DNA of 64,000 nucleotides, taken from NCBI GenBank assembly GCA_009760855.2, contig WPIO01000129.1, positions 478,501 to 542,500 on the forward strand, given 5' to 3'. Below, one piece after another: positions 1 through 11,722 of the stretch (positions within the stretch are counted from its first letter, which is position 1; the number at the start of each line of letters is the position of its first letter). Source of the stretch: Cristatella mucedo. Lineage: Eukaryota > Bryozoa > Phylactolaemata > Cristatellidae. A program made the position numbers and the translations under genes. The notes beneath the pieces were generated by a model, which made no database searches, was not told where the DNA came from, and saw only the letters and a list, made by a program, of their open reading frames with translations.

Positions 1-237
1 TTGTTTTGGAATGTCAAATGCACTTTTTGGGGGACATGCAACCGTAGCCAACGTGGGCAGCGATCAGACGAGATTCAGCCAATGAGAAAAACGAATGGCA
101 GTCTTAGCGGCGCTTAGCCAGCTTAACACAGTTACAGGCGGTGGCTGGGATTCAATGGGCAATGTACTCCACAAGCTCAGGCGATCCCTTCGAGCAACGC
201 AGTGCAGCCGCCATTGGGGGCAGAGCAGCATTCTTAG
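1..237. other. Unassigned sequence
   Basis: No domain, repeat family or splice-supported exon was recognised here. The open frames starting near 95 are short and have no recognisable content. Confidence 0.4.
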
Positions 238-287
238 CCCTAGAAAGAGTTCTCTGAGTGTGCTTTATCAAGTGTATTATTATTATT
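238..287 (+). mobile_element. LINE-A 3' tail stub
   Basis: Only the last ~50 bp of the LINE-A element is present: the AGAAAGAG...TTCTCTGAG hairpin arm, GTGCTTTATCAAGTG and a short (ATT)n run. It is a severely 5'-truncated insertion. Confidence 0.7.
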
Positions 288-860
288 TCGCGATACCGAA
301 GAGTGGTACCGAGAGCGGGGAAAGCATGGCCAGCACACCACCCACACGGACGTGGTACGTGGCCGCCACTTTATCGGGACAATCTTTCCATCGTGCCCCA
401 ATGCAGCTACTCCAAATATTCTTATTGCACTTTACAAGGATGAAGACACCAGCACTATCAACAAAATTATTATAATACTCATACTAAGCCATTTCTAAGG
501 TGCCCCTCGAGTATCGAATCTCTTTGTGGGCACTTCGTGCATGCTGTAACAAAAGCAAGTCAATTGGTTATTACTGATAATATGCACAGGGTCAGCATCT
601 GCAAGCACACAAAAAACACTTCACACGGACCCGAAAACTCGGCGAGGAAAAGCTCGGCTAAGGTTCTTTTAAACTGTCGTCTAGTCAGAGGATGTCGAGA
701 TGTCAGTCTCAAAATGAGTTCCAGGCTTTGTAGCATACGAATTACAAGGCATGGTCTCCTAAGGATCTGAGATTGGTTCGAGGCATAGCTAAACGACCTG
801 ATTCAGAACAGCCGGTGGTTGGATACATAGTCCCACTGGGAATAGTTCAGATACATAGGT

Positions 861-865
861 TTCAT

Positions 866-911
<46 letters not shown>

Positions 912-916
912 ATGAA
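861..916. repeat. Perfect (TA)n palindrome
   Basis: TTCATCAA, then a pure (TA)n core, then TTGATGAA. The arms are exactly complementary, so the whole 56 bp is palindromic. It lies at the tail side of the neighbouring SINE-2. Confidence 0.85.
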
Positions 917-1064
917 TATATATATATAATTCCTTTATATAGCACCCTAACAGAACTTAATCTCTATGCAGGCACTTCTCACATACGCCACGGGGCTCAC
1001 GAGGCCACAACCTCGGCCATGCCTTGATCGGGGCAAGCACTTTAACCACTGGCCCAAACCAGCA
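917..1064 (-). mobile_element. SINE-2 (tRNA-derived, LINE-A tail)
   Basis: On the minus strand the head reads GGTTTGGGCCAGTGGTTAAA (box A-like), followed by a degenerate box B near GAGCCCCG, then the tail GAGATTAAGTTCTGTTAGGG and a TA-rich end. It sits inside a LINE-A copy. The bases CATC occur on both sides and could be a 4-bp target duplication. Confidence 0.7.
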
Positions 1065-1610
1065 CGGCATCGAGAGAATGAAGGACCTAAAAGTGAGTGA
1101 CAACAACTTCAATTCGATACACTGCTTGATCGGGAGCGGGTGCACATCGGCAAGAACCGGTGTTACGTGGCAACTGCAATGCACTCTATAGACAAGTCTG
1201 GCTTCAGAGTTTTGCACGTATTGTAAGAACTTTATTGCACGGGCTGCAAGACCTGCAAGCATCGAGTTTACAGGATGTCACACCCGCACAGACCAACATG
1301 GATGCGGTATACAAGTTTGAGCAGGCCCGAATTTTCGAAATGTTAATTAGCAGAAAGAATGCCGACTTGGCTGTGGAGCCGACGTGGTCGTCTAGTCAAA
1401 GGTCACTTTGGAAAAGGACACCTAGACTGCCTGCAGATGCTACAGGAGATATGCTGGCCGAGCCCTTTTCGAGGTTCAGATTTTCACATTTTAAAGTAAC
1501 TCCAAGTGTGTCATCCCTAGCTAGTAAGTCGATTTCATCGTCATTCAACTGACGAAAGTCTGCTGCCATCCAAGTGCAAATGTTACATGATGTCACACAC
1601 CTGTCACACA

Positions 1611-1663
1611 CAGACACACACAGACACGACACACACAGACACACACACAGACAAACACACACA

Positions 1664-1701
<38 letters not shown>
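1611..1701. repeat. (CA)n microsatellite
   Basis: Imperfect CACACAGA at the start grading into a pure (CA)n array. The long His/Thr or Cys/Val open frames across it are low-complexity artefacts. Confidence 0.95.
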
Positions 1702-1703
<2 letters not shown>

Positions 1704-3019
1704 TACTCGAACATTCAGGTAGGTACCACAGTTCAACAAAACATCATGATCATGAGTGAGAAGAAACAAGAGTCTGCATGGCATCACAAGATTTAAGCAG
1801 TGCCAGGTACCTGTCTCATTAAAGACACATCAAACTAGACGACGAGCTCTGCACATCAGGATATTTAGATCTGCTACCTCATCTGGTAACATAACAGTGT
1901 GACTGCTTTTAAACCCAAGAGCTAGAAATGAAGTGTAGGGGTTAACCTAAGGCTGCTTGCGAATTTTGAAAGGGCTATTTAGGAAGCCCAAAAGCAGACT
2001 CGAAGTGTACAACTTGTGTTAATCTGTTTGGAACTGCCGATAATCAGAAGTGTGGTGCTAATGTGATCCACGTGCAAGAGATGTTCACGCCAGCCAAAAT
2101 GAATTTCCAAAAGAGTTAGCAAATTCCATGGCTGCATTGTCACTAGCTAGCCTGGCAGATAACTCGCATGCCACAACCCAGGTGGCGAGCTTGAGTCCTG
2201 CATTAGGAAATTATTTATCAAGAACTGCAAGCAAGCACGACAGATAGCTGCAAAAGGCTCGTCTGCGACTATGTAAATGAGGCAACTGAACCAGCTGGCC
2301 TTTACACTTACTTTACATAAAGAGCCACAAGTTATAAATATCAATACAGCCGAGTGCCACCATGAGCATACAAATAGCCTGATAATTTGCAGCATGAGTT
2401 CAATAAAAAGTACAGCTCCATTTAAGTAGCATACCTTTTCGAAGGAGTTTTCCCAACGAGGAACCAATAGAACACCGACAGAACAGAAGCAAACAGCAAA
2501 CACTCCTCTCGAACTGTCGGGCCGTCGCCTACTTACGGTGGATATTTTGCATTCTCTGGCTAGGTATGGAACACAGTATCTAGCCAAACAAGTCTGACTG
2601 CATGAAAAAGCTCCAGGGGTTAAGAGTCGACTAGCAGTCGGTGCTGCTTCATTAACTCTCTGATGCTGCAACTGTGACTAACAGGACGGCAATTCTAGAA
2701 GATTCTAGTAGGAGTCAGACAACACCCAACTCATCCTTCGATTACCTCTAGCTAACAAGGTACCGGACAGATCAAGGCTTAACTTGCCTCAGGCTTTCCC
2801 TTAATAGTAAGTCAATTATGCTTAATGACAACATATGACCTACACAGCTGGCAGCAGTCATAGCTTCTGGGGAAAGGGTTCTTGGCAGGGTCTTACAGCA
2901 GCAGCCGTCACACAAGTGTGATCAAGGAGAAATAAAATCAGCAATGTGGACTATACGGTCGGCATGAAGAGAATGGTTGAGTAGGAAGAAAGAAGCAAAC
3001 AAGATATACAGGGGTGTTA
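1702..3019. other. Unassigned sequence
   Basis: Includes a 174-codon minus-strand open frame (2147-2671) with a hydrophobic stretch near residues 84-115 and GTAAGT donor-like strings at about 2306 and 2529. No family was recognised, no acceptor supports it, and an open frame of this length is expected by chance in 64 kb. Confidence 0.4.
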
Positions 3020-3252
3020 GAAAGGGTTGAGAGAGACAGGGAGAGGTGGGATGAGATCATGTGGAGGAAGAGAGGCAAAAGAAACAGACAGAGGAGAGGG
3101 AAACGGACGGAAAAGGAAAAAGAAGAAAGACACAGATACACCCCAACAAACAAACGAATGGGTAAATAAATATAGACAGATAGAGAAACAGACGGACGGA
3201 CGGACGGATGGATGGATCGATGAATGGATGGATCGATGGATGGATGAATAGG
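3020..3252. repeat. Purine-rich tract with (GACG/GATG)n tetranucleotides
   Basis: GA-rich sequence from about 3020, then GACGGACGGACGG and GGATGGATGGAT arrays at about 3189-3250. Ser/Pro-rich open frames on the minus strand are shadows of this tract. Confidence 0.85.
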
Positions 3253-3329
3253 ACAGGGAGGAAGGGAAGGAGATGTAATATGGACAAAGAATGAGCATGG
3301 AGCAACTGTGAGCACATATCACCTACCAC

Positions 3330-3964
3330 TTCACAAAAGCAGCATTACCGGCAATTAATTAGGTGCATGAGCCGTAACAAGGCCTGTAACAACATGTAGC
3401 TGCCAAGCACAACCAAAAATAAGCAAAATATACGAGACCCGATACATTTGAAGAAAATAAATGTATATGAGAGTTCCAAATGACCATTGCACATTCTAAC
3501 AACATCCGTTTTGCACTACACTTCTTAGAGGCAAGCAAAAAGTATATAAAACACGAATAAAATATCGGTAAAACTAAATAGCTTTCCGATAAACAGCTAA
3601 AGAAACCATCGCAGGTTTAGAGGTGACCAAAACGTAATACCATGCCATTTCCATTTGATGGCATACGTTCCCAAGAAGCTTTAAAGCATGGCCCATTAAC
3701 AGCCAGATGCTGACTGATGAAGGACCAGCTCGAACCCCGACTCTGATGCCTAGCAGCTTGCCGACGACGGTGGTTGGCTATATAGGGTTTATAGCACGAC
3801 CCAATAGCCATGTTTCAGAGTGAAAAAAAAGACCTTCGATAGTACATCAAAAGAGTTGCAATATCTAAAGCTGCACTTGCAAGACCCAAATCGTATTAAT
3901 CATCTCTCCAACTAGCATGATCTTATCGAGTGAATTTGGCCAAGATCACCAATAGGCATCACCA
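3330..3964. other. Unassigned sequence
   Basis: AT-rich, no recognised gene or repeat. A CTGATGA string at 3714 was checked as a hammerhead core and lacks the partner GAAA and stems. Confidence 0.4.
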
Positions 3965-4080
3965 CACTAACCATTCGATCCTGCTTCCTTTGCAGCAAAT
4001 GTAAAGTGCCTAGAAAAAGATTAAGTTCTCTGAGGCCGCTACTTAAATGTATTAATATTATACAAATTATTATGTAAATG
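3965..4080 (+). mobile_element. LINE-A 3' tail stub
   Basis: Contains GCAGCAAATGTAAAGTGCC, the hairpin arms AGAAAAAGATTAAGTTCTCT and an ATT-rich end. It is a 5'-truncated LINE-A insertion. Confidence 0.75.
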
Positions 4081-4380
4081 CATTATTAATATTGTTATTA
4101 AACATAAAAGAACAAGTCTAGCCAGTTGGTCATCCCAAAGTTGGATGATAGCTTAACGAGTTTAGGAGGAAGATGACAGCATTTATAGGATCACACCTGC
4201 AAACTAGTAAAGTCATCCACTGAATTTAGCTAAGAGCATAAAAGAGCGTGGTGGTCATCAGGGAGCATTAGTCGGTCAAACGTTTGACCGTACAAACGCA
4301 GCTGCGATCGGCCGATGGGCTGGTTGCTTTCGGGCACAGGCTTGCTTAATGAACAGCAAGTGCCATACAAAAAATGAGTA

Positions 4381-4460
4381 TTGCCCTTAAAATGATTCAT
4401 GCTCATCCAAAAACGGCTTATCGCCCTTAAAATGATTCATGCTCATCCAAAAACGGCTAT
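4381..4460 (+). repeat. 40-bp tandem duplication
   Basis: Two adjacent copies of a 40-bp unit (core CCCTTAAAATGATTCATGCT) at 4381-4420 and 4421-4460. They differ only at the first few and last few bases. A partial third copy (GTGATTCATGCTC) follows. Confidence 0.9.
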
Positions 4461-4469
4461 CTTGTATAG

Positions 4470-5021
4470 TGATTCATGCTCTTTGCCCTAAGCTGCTTTA
4501 CGGCTCTTTTGAAGTTAAAAGCATTGCTTAGTGATCATCTAGCATAGCTCGCAAACCAGACACAGAAGCACAAGCTTATTCTGGCCCGCTGACGTGATCC
4601 TCATTCCATGTGGCGTCTGATAGGGCTTGCCAGGTGTGTAGAGGTCTGCCCTCCATGTCAACTGAATAAATGGCTAGCATTGCCTTGCATCATGCACATT
4701 TCTACATATCGCTTGTGAGGTCACTTCCGTGCAGGACATCAAGGAAACTAAGGCCGTGTTTACCCTCTTTCGAACCCCCCCAGACGATGTCCACTGGTTT
4801 TGTCCGTTGTTAGATGAGCTCCACCCACGGAGGAGTCACTTAATGTCTTTGGTTGAACACTGATATACTTTGGTAATCCTACCTAAACTTGCCCACATAC
4901 AAGGATCCCAAGATCGGCTTAATAATAGCAACCTCCATCGTTGGAATGCAAAGGGGGCTGGCACTTGAAGAATGTTGTTCTGATTGATCTCTGGTCTATG
5001 CTTCCATCTCTTTCGGCCAAA
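4470..5021. other. Unassigned sequence
   Basis: No gene or recognised repeat seen. Confidence 0.4.
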
Positions 5022-5203
5022 AATTTAAAAAAAATATTAGCTGATTTAACAGCCTCTTTTGCATAGCGACAGAAGAGCCTTAACAGCTATCACCACAACT
5101 TGCATCGGCAATAAAGGATCGCCCACTGCAGGATTAAAACCCACGACCTCGGGACCGAGGTCGTGAAAAGTAACCACATTACCTAGTATGCCATCATGGC
5201 TTT
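5022..5203 (-). mobile_element. SINE-1 (tRNA-derived)
   Basis: Minus-strand head AGCCATGATGGCATACTAGG (box A-like), a perfect 11-bp hairpin CACGACCTCGG/CCGAGGTCGTG, then a degraded box B (GGGTTTTAATCC). The body follows, ending in GAGGCTGTTAAATCAGCTAA and an A/T-rich tail. One of eight copies in the window. Confidence 0.8.
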
Positions 5204-5230
5204 ACAATAGTCCATGACCAAGCTTTATTC

Positions 5231-5350
5231 TGGGGGAGCAGACTGGTCCATTCTTGGATGGTAGGTGGATGGGATTACTTCTTGGCTTGTCAAGGAGCCA
5301 TAATAGTCCTATCCACCTACCATCCAAGAATAGACCAGTCTGCTCCCCCA
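5231..5350. repeat. Long inverted repeat (hairpin)
   Basis: Arms 5231-5273 and 5308-5350 are complementary at 41 of 43 positions (starting TGGGGGAGCAGACTGGTC). The 34-base spacer contains further partial pairing. It is not part of LINE-A, LINE-B or either SINE. Confidence 0.9.
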
Positions 5351-5667
5351 GGCTATAGCTTAAAGTAGATGCACCAGCTCAGCGATCTGGCATACATGGA
5401 TAAATAAATTGAGCAAACATGGACATAGTGATATATGATTGGTGTGTACCACCTCAGCAGCAGGTGGGAAATTCAAGGATAGGCTACAGACTGTCTCCCT
5501 TTTGACTAAGGTCCTTGAAGAAAAAATGTCAAGCAACGGAATGTGAAAACAAGTTTGAAGAATCGATCATTAAGTGTGAAGATCACAGTACCGACAATCA
5601 ACATAAGATATAAAATGCAAGTCTGCAGGCCATCCCACGGAGTTGGCCACGATAGATAACAGCATAC

Positions 5668-6360
5668 TAATAATAATAATAATACACTTGATGAAGTGCC
5701 CTCAGAGAACTTAATCTCTTTCTAGGCACTTTACGTTTGTTGCAAAGGAAACACGATCGCATGGTTAGTAGTAGTATGCTGAATAAACAACAAGAATAAC
5801 ATGGTTAGGGGTGACATGCACAGGGTCAGCATGCAAGTGTGGTTAGTGGCAGCATACAACAGTGTCAGCACGCATAAGCACATAAAGGACGAGTCACAGG
5901 GACCCACTAAATGCAGTCATAAATAGATGTGTTTTTAGTTTCTTTTTAAATGTGGACAAGTCAGGAGATGTCATATCACATGTTGGGAGTTCCAGGCTTT
6001 GGGAGCATGCAAACTAAAGGCACGGTCTCCAAAGAATTTGAGGTACGAGGTATAGGTAAACAGTTGGATTCCAAAAATCGGGTGGTACGATGCTTAGCCT
6101 GGTGGAGCAGTTTGTCTGACAGATAGGCTGGAGCCAAAGAATGAAGTGACCTAAAAGTGAGTGACAAAACCTTGAAGTCGGTGCCGTTGCTTGACTGGTA
6201 GCCAGTGCAGGTCGGCAAGAAGCAGTGTCATGTGGCATCTGCGACACTCACGATAGACAAGCCAAGCTACAGAGTTTTGCAATAGCTGTAAGTGCCTGAT
6301 TGCACAGGCCGGTGGACCAGCAAGCAGTGAGCTATAGAAGTCAAGCTGGTATAAAATTGT
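5668..6360 (-). mobile_element. LINE-A, 5'-truncated copy
   Basis: The (ATT)n tail and 3' hairpin lie at the left end (5668-5735). The minus strand then encodes decayed pieces of the reverse transcriptase C terminus: LLADLHWLPVKQ, SLHSLAPAYLSD and an SFGDRAF-like box. Frameshifts and stops make it non-coding. Confidence 0.85.
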
Positions 6361-7957
6361 AGTAATGATTATATCGAATCGCATGTGAAATGTTGACTTC
6401 CTAGCCTTTACTGATATTTTCCGCATGCCGTGCATTTAAAAACAGATAACAAATAATATGATTATTATTCAGTTCGAAGCAATTATACACAAGGACAAAA
6501 GCATAAGTTTTGATATACACTTTAGGTCCAGCCCAAATGCGATCCAATGAAGCAGATAGGTCCAATAGAAGCGGAGCAAAGACAGGTTGCAAATTATGCT
6601 CCAAAGGAACGTACTGCACAGCTCTGGAGAACCTAGGTGAATCGAAGAACATTGCAACCCTGGTAGGCAGCTCAGGTGCGTTCAAGTACACCCACAACAG
6701 GAAATTTCCTCGCACTTGTCCACAACTCTTGCAAAGGGAACAGGGCCAGCTAGCAACAGGACCGGCCACTGACGAAAGCACAAATTGCACAATAATGTAA
6801 TCGTACTTGCATTCTTTCTCAGCCATACTCCTCGACCTGGGTGACAGCCGGTCAAAATGACCCATCATGGTTCTTGCAAAAAGGTACCCTGGCCCATCTG
6901 GTTCACCGTCTATCCTACAGTCTCTTCCGACTGGCATCCTCCAATCACCTAGCAATTGAATTCAGTTGGCATCAGCCTGCCACTCTGGCACCAATTACTC
7001 TGCCAGCAAAAAGGGCACTCTTATCCGGGCTACTGTTCGGTTCTGGGCTGCCATCCGGGTTTGAGCCATCTTCCAGGCAGGAGTCGGATGAACTATGGCA
7101 GCCCATTCCCCCCCCCATGATGAAAGGCATACTGTAGAACTAAAAGCTTACCTACCGAATGCCAACAAGCCGGATGTATTGGAGCAGCCTTGCTGTTTAA
7201 AGCATTCTAGGCTACATAGCTTTGAATCTCGAGCCCCGTGGTACATGTGAAGCAAACCGAAACCTCCACCTGATGACCTCGGGTTACTGACGAGCCTCGA
7301 AGAGAGGAACTTCGACACCAATCGGTCTAGAAATCAGGCCTTTGCAGAAAGCAAAACCTACTTAGTCGGCAGATGAAGACCTGGAAAATGCCTCAGCATA
7401 TCGGCTTGCGGCAGGACAAATATGTAGGGATTGATGTGAGCCATAAAGTCCCATGGCCACAAATTCCTATCAGCGGGCTGATGCCTGATCATCAGGTCGT
7501 GCAGGCTAGTGTGAGTGATGAACACGGCTCCAGAGCATTGACGTCAGCCCCGGAGATGGCAGGATCAGATGCCGAAAATCTTAAGGGTAACCACTGAAGC
7601 CCTAGCTGGATAATGTGCTCATATGTGTGTCTAAATCTGCTAGAAAACAACAAGATCAAAGAAATCGGTGCAGCTTTTAATCGATTCCATAGAATGCAAG
7701 TTAAAGGTCTATTAACTAAAACTAGATATCCCATATTCAACAAGTTTAAATGCGATATCGATACCCACACGCCTGTGTAATTTGTGTGCCGTTTGGTCAG
7801 CAGAGCAGGCTTTTGCTTTAGCCAGGTTTGAGAATATCGATATTCAAGACCAGGAGTAGATCGTGCTGCCACAACCATTTTGGGCATACAGGCAGGCATC
7901 GACAGGGCTTACATAATTGATTGTTCAAGAGATGAGTCACTGGCTGAGCCATGTGCA
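6361..7957. other. Unassigned sequence
   Basis: Holds a 184-codon minus-strand open frame (6401-6955) and several shorter ones. None shows a recognisable domain or splice context. No repeat family was identified. Confidence 0.4.
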
Positions 7958-7960
7958 ACA

Positions 7961-8490
7961 ATGATAATAATAACAATAATAACTTTATATAGTGTTGTAC
8001 AGTGTCCTATGAGAACTGATCTCTTTCTAGGCACTTGACATATTCTGGAAAGGGAGCATGTTAATTGCTTACCAATATTTTGTTCTAGGTCAGCCCATAT
8101 AAGCACAAGATGGACAACTGACACTTACCAAGCAAATGCTGTCAGGACTGGGCTGGTTTTTATTATCTTTTTAAATTTCCTAAAGTCAGGGAATGTCGTG
8201 ACGCCAATCGTGAGTGAGTTCCAGGCTTTGGGAGCATACAAACTAAAGGCATGGTCTCCAAATGATTTGAGGGTGGTTAAAAGTGCAGCTCAACGACTTG
8301 AGTCGAATGATTGGGTGGTACGATGCAAAGCCTGATTAAGAAGTATCTTATATGAAGGCCGATGCAATAGAATTTAAAACCGAAATTTGAGCAAGAGAAC
8401 CTTGAAATCCATATGCTGCTTGTTGGGGAGTGAATGCAGGTCGGTGTGAAGTGGTATAACATGGCAGTCGTGACGAGTTTGGCATGCTAG
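7961..8490 (-). mobile_element. LINE-A, 5'-truncated copy
   Basis: Left end has the ATTATT-rich tail and the hairpin with TCTCTTTCTAGGCACTT. The minus strand continues into the terminal reverse transcriptase region in several frames. Strongly diverged from the copies at 31 kb. Confidence 0.75.
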
Positions 8491-11400
8491 AAGGCAGGGA
8501 TATATAAAAGCATTGGTACAGCTTTGTATGTCATCTGTACCACAATGAAAGTCTGGATGGTACTTGGCAAATACATCGGGAAGAGGGAGACAAAATTGAG
8601 AAAAGAAGGATGCCAGTGCTGGTAGGAAGGCTGTGACAGCATGACGGAAGTGATTACAGCTGCTGCTGTGGAGATGGTGAATCTTCCTCTTACCTGCTTA
8701 TGTCAGGTTTGATCCACCCCAGTGAATGCTTAGCTTGTCAGGCTGCGATTCAGTTTCGGCAGCTTTCTTAATTGCCCTCGTTGGCAAGGCTTGAGGAAGG
8801 CTTTGGGATCTTCCACGAGACCTTTAAGCCATTAAAAACTTCCTTTAATATCTTCCTTTATCGTAAGCCCTTAACATCCTCCCTAAAGCTACATCTCAAG
8901 GGCCGCCTTATCTATGACAGACTCCACTAAGTTTCTCCTATGCTCATTATGCCGTTCGATTGTATTGGCAGTTTCTTTTGACGATCTCGCTAGTTGCCGA
9001 GACGTAAGTTGCAGAGAGTTGCATAAAAACGTGGATCTTGTAGATGCATCTTAATCCATCGCCTTGCGGACGATCTCAAAACGGAAAACGCCCTCTATCG
9101 GTCGCTGAGCTGAATGCCTGCAGAGTAAGCTCGCTGGGTGTGGGCATCTTGGGGTGAACCTGAGAACGACTGATTGCTGAGGTTGTTTAGTAGAGTACCA
9201 GAAAAAGACAAGAGCTTGACGCAAGATGTATATCCAGCACTTCTGGATATCCACTGCGTTTTTCCAATGACGAGACAGAAATAAACGCCTAGACGAGGCA
9301 GAGCTACTGGATGTGACCACATCCTCCAGGCAGAATTTGTTGGCTAGTTTGGCAGTTGGGCTGTTTTGGCCAGATTAAATGCCAGCGACTTCCAGTCGGC
9401 CCATCGATAAACAGCCAAGCTGAAGTAGTTGGTACTGCTATACACGGGAATGGGCCAATTCACCTAGCGCTTCAGAAACATGCATAACTTTTTTGGAAGG
9501 TCGCCGAAGGTGGTAGGTAGCTAGCATGCGGGCAACGAGGCCGTACACACTGGCCGACGAAGATCTACCCAACCGGCATCCTCGCGGGCGACACATGGCA
9601 ACCTGGGCTGCAAACAGCATTCGCTAGCAAAGCACTAGCTAGCTCTCCTTATCGGTATGATAAGAAAAGGGCCATTCCTAGCGATTGCGCCTTCGCGACA
9701 GCTCCCACCCGTCGCGGCGGCGGCGCCAGCGTGGCTGGCGGCAGTGGGCGACACGATCGCCGCGAGCACCCGAGCTCTTAGCGCCGCTCAGCCTCTATCA
9801 TTTGTATGAGTTCGCCCGATCGGCAATCCAAAACAGCAATTCAGCTCGGACGGTCTCGAACAAGAGCGGGGCACTACACTGGTCAGGCAGCGCAGATAGA
9901 CAACAGCACGACAGACAAGCGGCGACCGGACGACAATCGGCAAAGTCAAGAAACACGCGTCCTGCCGAAGGCGACACTAGTTGCTGCACGAAGAGTGCCA
10001 GAAAATAGCTCAAGCTCGCTCTCACCTAGAAGCAACTACACAAGATGTTCACGAAGCTGAGACCGGCCGTCGTCGCGAAAACGCGAATCCCGCCAGCTAC
10101 CCGGCGAAGTATGAGCAGACCTGTCAAGTCGAGCAGCAGTACAGCGAAAGGGCGGGCGACAAGGCTCACGGTTCAAAGGTTATCAGATTACCGCCCTCTC
10201 CAGATATCTATGGACTATGCTTCCGGCGGCCCGGCGCTCTGGTGGGCCTTAGGGCATTCAATGCCCATCGCATTCGCCTGCTGTCACTCAATCTCCTTTC
10301 AGCCGTTGATTCCGCTGCTTATGTACTGTCGAGGCAGGCGGCTGTGGTACCTACAGCTGGTCTACCCAGCCAGGTGTGGTTGGCATCTAGCCAATGATGG
10401 CAAGGGATGCAGTCAGCAGCTTATTAGATCGGCCCTGCTTAATCTGCGATAACGATAGCTGATGCTCTCAGCGTTGCTAAGTTTGGTGGCAGCACACTAC
10501 CCAGGACGTGGTTACAGTCATTCAACCAGCATTTCTGAGCAACCTACAGATAGATGCAGTCTGTTGGCTATAGCAAACCTACCAAAAGCTGCTTGGACTT
10601 GGTGGCACAGAAATCTACTGCTTGGTATTCTCTTAGTCTTTGTGGCTTTGTGAAATTACAGAAGGCGATTTACTGCATTCCAGTTGCTAAGTATCAATGA
10701 TTGTTTTCAATTTAGCCATGTCGACAGACCGTCACTCAAACTGTCAGAATTAAAAAGTGCAATTAACAGAATGTCTGAGAAGAACTGAGTTCTTTAAAAA
10801 GCTCTAGGCCGAACCGGTTTCACGATAAAGCTAGGAGTCGACCGGGTCTCTCGCGTTTGTTCTTGTTTGTTCTTTGTCTAGTTCAACGATTCCCCCATTG
10901 TAGTGGCTGGAAACTCCACGGCTGAAAGCTTCAGGAATCACAAGCTCATCGGCACCGGCTAGATTCAGCTAGATTGAATCTGCTCATTAGCCAACAGGTC
11001 AGATCTCACATAACAAAGCTTAAATTGACATTCCTAGAGTTGCTACCCTGTGGAGGGGTGTGTTCAAGTGACAGCTGGCCCAGCCTAATGCATCAGCATT
11101 GGATGATTGACATGCAAGTGGTGGTTGTCAGTAGCAGGTCTGGTTAAGTATATCGCTCTGAAGCAAAATTGAAGCTATGTTATAGGATGGTTAGTCAATA
11201 GCCTATTGTTTTGGCTTTTGCAGCAACATTAGGCAGTAGCAGTCTTAGCTGATGGCACTGCCTGACCTGTTGCCGGTGGGAGTGGTAACAGCAGCAGTGG
11301 CAGTTTCAGTAGCCGAGCTAATTTGTAGTGAGATTTGGCAACAGTAGGAAAAGAAAACTAGCTTAAATTTCACTCTGCCAAAAAATTGTTATGGAAGCTC

Positions 11401-11684
11401 CTTGGTCGTTAATCGCTGGAAAGAAAACCCTTTATTAAGCACACAAGAAAAATCTTTGCTCAGCTGGTATAAGGAATAGTTAATGCTGACCTGCCCACCG
11501 GGTTGCACACGGTAGTTGCCTGGTCGAGTAAAGGACATCAGACTGGGAGATCAGAAGTCGGCTCCTGTAGAACCTCGACCAGACCGGCTGAGGGAAGGGG
11601 AGACCAGGCTGCCGGACTGGAACCCTGCTGTGGAGTCACTTTGGAAAGAATGTCGAATGGCTAGGTGGATTGCTGCTGAAGATG
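8491..11684. other. Unassigned sequence with a CpG-rich block
   Basis: No domain was recognised. The segment 9650-10260 is GC- and CpG-rich compared with its surroundings (for example CGTCGCGGCGGCGGCGCC near 9712) and has overlapping Arg/Ser-rich open frames on both strands. It could be a promoter-type CpG island or an old GC-rich repeat. Nothing else decides between these. Confidence 0.35.
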
Positions 11685-11722
11685 CCCCCCCCCCCCCCGC
11701 CGGCGCCGGTGCCGGCGCCGGC
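11685..11722. repeat. Poly-C run and GC palindrome
   Basis: Fourteen consecutive C at 11685-11698 are followed by a duplicated GCCGGCGCCGG unit (11699-11722) that is also self-complementary. Confidence 0.9.

Larger units (their letters stand above)
466..1595 (-). mobile_element. LINE-A fragment (L2/CR1-like), interrupted
   Basis: Read on the minus strand, this is the 3' part of the LINE-A reverse transcriptase ORF and 3' UTR. It begins on the left with the (ATT)n tail and GTGCC/GGCAC hairpin and continues through the region equivalent to SFGDRAF and the YLSD motif. The copy is decayed by stops and frameshifts. It is interrupted at about 861-1064 by a (TA)n palindrome and a SINE-2. The LINE resumes at 1065 (ATCGAGAGAATGAAGG, matching other copies) and runs to about 1595, where a (CA)n array starts. 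Confidence 0.75.

Noticed and set aside
2147-2671. 174-codon minus-strand open frame with a hydrophobic stretch and GTAAGT strings
   Set aside because: Hydrophobicity alone is weak evidence; no acceptor or family could be matched.
3714-3720. CTGATGA string as a hammerhead ribozyme core
   Set aside because: No GAAA partner and no flanking stems at the right distance.
6401-6955. 184-codon minus-strand open frame
   Set aside because: No recognisable domain, no splice or promoter support, and an open frame this long is expected by chance in 64 kb. It also starts in sequence next to a LINE-A fragment.
9685-10452. Overlapping open frames in the GC-rich block as a coding exon
   Set aside because: Arg/Ser-rich composition on both strands reflects base composition; no domain or splice support.
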